Below, piece after piece: positions 35,801-41,800 of a stretch of 64,000 nt of DNA. Where the stretch lies: NCBI GenBank assembly GCA_031213475.1, contig JARUPZ010000026.1, positions 4,854,823-4,918,822 on the forward strand, written 5' to 3'. The stretch's first letter is position 1; the number at the start of each line of letters is the position of its first letter. A program made the position numbers and the translations under genes. The stretch comes from Nereocystis luetkeana. Lineage: Eukaryota > Sar > Phaeophyceae > Laminariales > Laminariaceae. The notes under the pieces were generated by a model. The model was not told the origin of the DNA. It saw only the letters and a program-made list of their open reading frames with translations, and searched no databases.

Positions 35801-38800
35801 GGAAAACCGACATTTTTTCGGCGGACTCACCTCGACTTTTTTGCGGAACGCTCTATAAATATATATATCACCCATCAGAGACGGACGTCAGAAAAGAAAA
35901 AGTGTGCGCTGGACTCGATGATGAGCAACATTTCCCAGGGCCTGGGTTTCCATCGAAAATAGTCGCAAAACAAAACTACGGGTATTAATAAACGATGTTG
36001 GGGCCGAAAGCTGTACTTCCTCAGCCGAGAACCCCCATCTGTCGGAACTATTTGCCTTGCGAGGCAGCAAGGGCTACCAGGTGAAACAAGGCATGCCGTA
36101 TCGCGGCCAGCACGCACCCGCAGAAATTGAGGATATTGGTGAGGTACTACTACTGCACTTCCATGCCTAAGATGATCACCCTGATTGTCGCAGAACGCAT
36201 TCTTCAGAACGCGCGAGGGCGGAGCAGATTTTAATTAAATAACGAAATGCGTCAGCTGTCACTTCGACTGATTAAATAGTTGGTACCCAACTTTGTAAGC
36301 TGCGCAATACGCCTCGTCTAGATACCCTATGTTTTACTGGATTTTACAAGTTGTATGACAAGTCGTTCGCGCGTATTCCATATGAAATTCCTTGTTAAGG
36401 ATATAGGTCAGTGACTCCCCGGGATACCATTTCCGGAAACGGTTATTTCTTGATCGCTGATTGGATGATCTGGCGGCGTGGCTTTCGGAACGTCCCCTCT
36501 TCCCCCCTCCGCTGATTAGATTTGAGTAACGACGGGCCCCTGTACATGTGGGTGCGCTGCTCTCTCTCTCTCTCTCTCTCTCTCTGTCTATCTCTCTCTC
36601 TCTCTCTCTCCCTCTCTCCCTCTCTCTCGGACAACTGACCCCGTCGCCAAACGCGTACGGTATCTGTGTGCGCAGACCCGTTCGGCATTCCGGCGGTATT
36701 CTTCTACCTGCTTGTGCGCCAGAGGTCTGTGATCAACCCACCGAGCGACAAGCGTTTGGAAGAATCAAGAGGGACACAGTACGTCGTGGTAAGAACACCG
36801 CCGGCAGATCACACAACGCACGACCTGCCAGCTGTCTATACACAGGAAGAGCGCGATCAAGTTTCGGAAGACGCTACGAACGTGTGATATATATATATAT
36901 ATTGTCAAGGGACAAGCTGTGCCTGGGGGGAGCCTCGGCGTTCCTGGCTGGTAAAAAACGAACATGAGTACAGTTTCACGACCATACGCCCTTAACTGTG
37001 TCGAAACGAAACCCCAGTTGCGGACGCGTTCTACGATGGAGGTGGCACATTTCCGATAAAATGTTTTCTAAATGACGGGGAGCCTTAACCTAAAATCGTC
37101 GGAATGCCAGCCTTGTTTCGAGAAATTACGTTTTTGCATACTTGGTCCACGGGATTATTAATCGGGATACAATTTGAGTTTTTCTGGGGGGGGGGGGTAT
37201 GGAGCTCCTCAAGTGAGGGACCTCAGCAAAATTAGGGTGAACCTCTATCGTAGAACGTCTCTGCGTCCAAGTGGCCTTCACTCGAAATATAATGTATTGC
37301 TTAAGTTTTCGGGCCGTATCTTCTCGAAGCAACAAGTGTCTGAATTTTCGAGATAAAAGATTGAACGGAGGAAATCTGGGGTTTGTGGAGAGGCAATGAA
37401 TCATTGGCATGCGTGCACAAGGGGGAGGGGCAAGAGGTTCATAGAGTTGGTGATGGGTTGAGGTTTGTTGAACTAGAAAGACAGAGTTTAGAGGCTGGGA
37501 AGGGTTGACACAGTAGTGAGAATTGTTTTTTTCAAGTTTTCCAAACAAAGGCAAACAACCCACGTGGGAAAAAAGTGAAAATTTGAAAAAAAAAAAAAAA
37601 CAGTTGATTCCCACTCTGTCGAATTTTACATATTTTCGAAACACAAAAAAAAAAACACGTTATCAGAAACCGTTTTTATTCAACCGCCAACACAAAGAGT
37701 TGAAAAAAACGACAAACAGAAGCGCCTCAGAAATCCCCCCATACCTACAAGTTCCCGAATACCTGGAGTATCACGGGTTTCGTACGACCGTCTCCGCGGG
37801 CGGGGGTCAGTCAACCGGTGCGTTCCAAATATCCCCGGTGCTCCGAAGGTGAATACTCCTGGCTAACATAATACCCGCACTTGTCAAGGGCACCCTCCGA
37901 CCAGGACCCTACCAGCGCAGACCGCGAACGAAGCGAGCTACCCGCGCTCTCCAAGCCCGCTCCATCCAGCACTGTGCAGGCAGCGCGGACTGCGAGCGAA
38001 ACGAGCTAACCCGCACCCTTCAAGCGCAGTCTCTTACGCTGGGGTGGCTGTGTTCGTGGGGTGATAACGGGTGACCGGGCAGCTCAGGGAAAAAGGGGAG
38101 GATCTGTCACGAATAACCCTATGTGCTTGGACTTCGGGTGTACCATCCAATCTGACCACAAGCAAGCTCCACTGCTACCAATAACAAATCGCATATATAG
38201 AAGTGTACAGCAGCTGTTCCTGAGTCGTCGACGTATTTGTCATGTGTGTGGGCGTGTGTGTGTTTCACATTTTCGACTGTGAACTTGATATGTTATAATA
38301 CTCCTGTGGAGTCACCTCGCGGTAGGGGTTGCACTTGTTTGGCCAAAGGTTTTCGACTAATTGAGTCCCTTAAGTGAGGAACTACCAGTTAGGATGATTT
38401 GTTCTACTCGTATACTCGTTTTAGGGGTAGCGCATACAAATAAATGCCGGTCGGGCGGCAGGAACAGATTTCTTCCTATTACGGGGGGCCATAGTTAACA
38501 GGACCAAAAATGTTGGTAAAAATTGTTAAACATATAGGCTTTTATGTATACCATAGGTCCTGTTAACTATGGCCCCCCGTAATAGTATTTTATCGGGTGA
38601 GATATTGAGCTCCTAATGTGAGGGGCTCAGGAACGTCTGGTGTACCCCCTACCGTGGGATGGCTCTGTGGGCTGTACTAATGATATTCGCGCTGCTTTCC
38701 CTTCTGCTCCTGCTTCTGCTCCTGCTCCTGCTCTCGTTTCCGTTTCCGCTTCCGCTTCCGCTGCCGCCCCTGCGTCCTTCTTATTTTCCGCGTTTCAGCA

Positions 38801-41800
38801 AGAGAAGATCAACCAGCGCGCGAACGATGAAAGCATCGCTCCGACATCCTTCCTGTGGGGTGCCTACTACCCCAACTGCTACTACTACGAGGTTCGTACA
38901 TAAGAGCGAGACTCGCACTTCCCACCTATATGCAGGAAGGAGAATGCGGCTTTCCCGCATTCCAGGCAGACGAAGCATTACGACGTCAACGCCTCGCTTC
39001 CGAAGCATCAGATATATATGCACACATAGAGAGAAATATCAATAAAAAAACAGACCGACTGCGCTTCATCTACATGTATACCCGCTGCAGGATAATCCCA
39101 TCTCCGGCCAAACCGCCAGCGAACGCTGTCGGCCTCGCCGACGCGCTCTCGTTCTTTCGGGCAACACCGCGTCAGCCGCAAACACCTTGTAGATGTGTGT
39201 ATTAACTGTGCGTTTCACTGCCTCCCTCGGCTTTTCTTTTTTCTTTGGGTGGAAGATTTACGAGTGATAACGTTGAAAGCTGTCGGAGGGCAAACGCAAT
39301 ATTCCCCAAAAATAGTGTTTCGCCTTTCCTCCAAGTGCCACCATGCCACCAACCATGGCACCGCGCTCTCCCGTAAACATCCTACTGCATCATAAATATT
39401 CGAAGTACGTTAGGGTTAGCCACGTCACGTCTGCTTCGAAGGTCACCATTTGGGTCTTGAGCCGCACTTTCGCGTTACGTACCGTGAAGAGCGTTAAGTT
39501 CGCACAGCAGAGAGGCGACCGCTTTTTCGGCGCTCGATTGTTCCCTGAACGGGAAGGCTCACCAATACCGAATCAAAAGGAGGCGTTTTCGGAAAGGTCT
39601 GATCGAAAGCCTTCCGAACATAAAACGTTTTGACTCTCAGGCGCGCTAAAACCCTCGATAACCAATTCAACGCTCTCCTTACGGTATGAAACACGGGTGA
39701 TGACATGCCACACGTGTAATAACATAACACACCCCCTGGCATGTTTTCCGAGCCGAGCTTCTAGCTAGCAAGAGAGGTTCGCCCACAACGAAAAATGTTG
39801 ATCTTGCGTGCTATGTGTGCGGTACTTGATTCACTTACGCGTTGGTAATTTCTGTAGCAAAATTTACCTCTTGAGAGAGGGCACTCTCGTTTTTGGCACA
39901 GCTTACTTGGAGTCAGAGTTAAATAGGTGGGTGTGTGCACTGCACCACTAAATTGGCTTAAAAAAAAACTATTCCCGAGATTCACGATAGAGTTTCGGGA
40001 AGGGGAGGCTGCTGCGTGGACAGGGTCCAGCAATTGCGCCAGCTACAAAGTCGCCTCCTCTGAAAAAAAACGAACTCAATGAACTCACAGAGCGGTGAGG
40101 TATTGCTTTGTGTAATCACTGCTGTCTCCCACCCAGCCATATTCAATGCCAATGACATTGTGTCGTATTTACAGGTCACGAAATGAGTTATTACGTACGC
40201 ATGTCGTATATATATGTCCGGCTGGTGTCCTTGTGCTTGCATGTGCTCGCTACCATGTATCCGTAAGATGTTCATGGCTGATACGCTACTGTGCACACCA
40301 CACAACGATCACGTAAAACAGCCCCTTGCCGTACAAATGTTGTAACCGTTTGTAACCGTTGAATTCCGTGCTGGTGGGTGGGTGGGTGGGTGTGGGCTCG
40401 CTTCTTGTGGCAGGTGTTCGAGTGCTTGAGGCGTCTGCTGCTCACCGGGCTACTGGTGTTCGTGCCAAACCAATCGGGACAAGTGGCCTACGGTTGTATA
40501 TTCGCTTTCATCAGGTACGGGGGACAGCTAGTGTTGACGAGCCGAACAATTAAAAGCTACCGCGAGAACACACGTTTGGTACGAGTGGTGGGGGTAAATA
40601 TCATGGGCGTACAACGTGGTTTCCACGGGGCGGTCATGGACGGGGTGCATTTGTTTTTGTACGCGCGACCGGCAGAGTGAGGCTTGAGATTTCGCTTGCC
40701 TCTTGTGTCTGAAAGCCTTCACGAAACCTGGCTGGTGGCACAAATAGCGCTGGCATATGCCAGCACGAGAAAAGGGGAGAACAATGCGCCGTGGGCAACC
40801 TCAAACACAAAGGTTTGAACACCTACAGAGGGTGAGTTTTGCACGATTAGACGCAAGTCGACGAGGGAAAAAAAAATGCTGAATTATTCCCGCCACGAAA
40901 CAAAGGAAAGCATGTGCATGTACCGTAGTTGGGAGGGGGGAGACGCGCCCGCTATGGGACCCGGATATGAGTTCGCTACTGCCGGGAGGGAGCGGGCGAG
41001 TAGAGCGAGGATAACGAATGGGATGGGAAAAAAAAATGAAAAGTAAAGTGAATTAAAGTAAAGGGACGTAAAGTGAAGTAAAGTAAAGGAGGGCTGGTGA
41101 CCGTGAATACATAATAACCGTCTGGTCTCTCCGATATGAATATCAAGCATGGTATTGTATTTACGGCCAGAGCGGTAAGTGGGTCGGGTGTTGCGTACCG
41201 GCAGCACCATTTTGAAAAATCACGCCTCGCTGTCCGTACACGTTTACGGGCTGAACAAGCTGATCGTGGCATGGTACATTCGAGACTAGCGCATGACAAA
41301 AAAAAAAAAAACGACTCTTCTACCTACCCCCTCCCCCCCCCCTGTATTTGTGGGGGAGTTAGTACTCATGTCATACATAGCCGTGGTCGTATGACTATAT
41401 GCCCTCGCGTGCCTACAGTGCCGGGACGGACTACGCCGGGTTTATTTACCGACCAGGAAAGACATTACAGGGGGGCAAGCGCACTTCGAGCAGTGAGCAC
41501 TCCTATTAATAGATGTTGTTGAGGTTGGTGCGGTCAGCAGGAGCGAGGCCGTCGGTCTGCCGAGCTAACGTTTTTGCTGAAAGGTTTATAGCGTCTCTGC
41601 CAACGCCTCGACCCATGCCCGAGGGCCAGCGCCTTGTGCGCTTGCTTCGATCATCAATTGCACTTCGTTATAGCGCGCACCGACACGGACCAGTCTTGGT
41701 GATGATGGGCGAAAGTGGCTTATGGTTGGGACACCAAAGGAAATGTGGTGGTTGTTTGGTTGTATTTGGTGTTTGTGCCGCCAACACCTTTGTTTTGGCA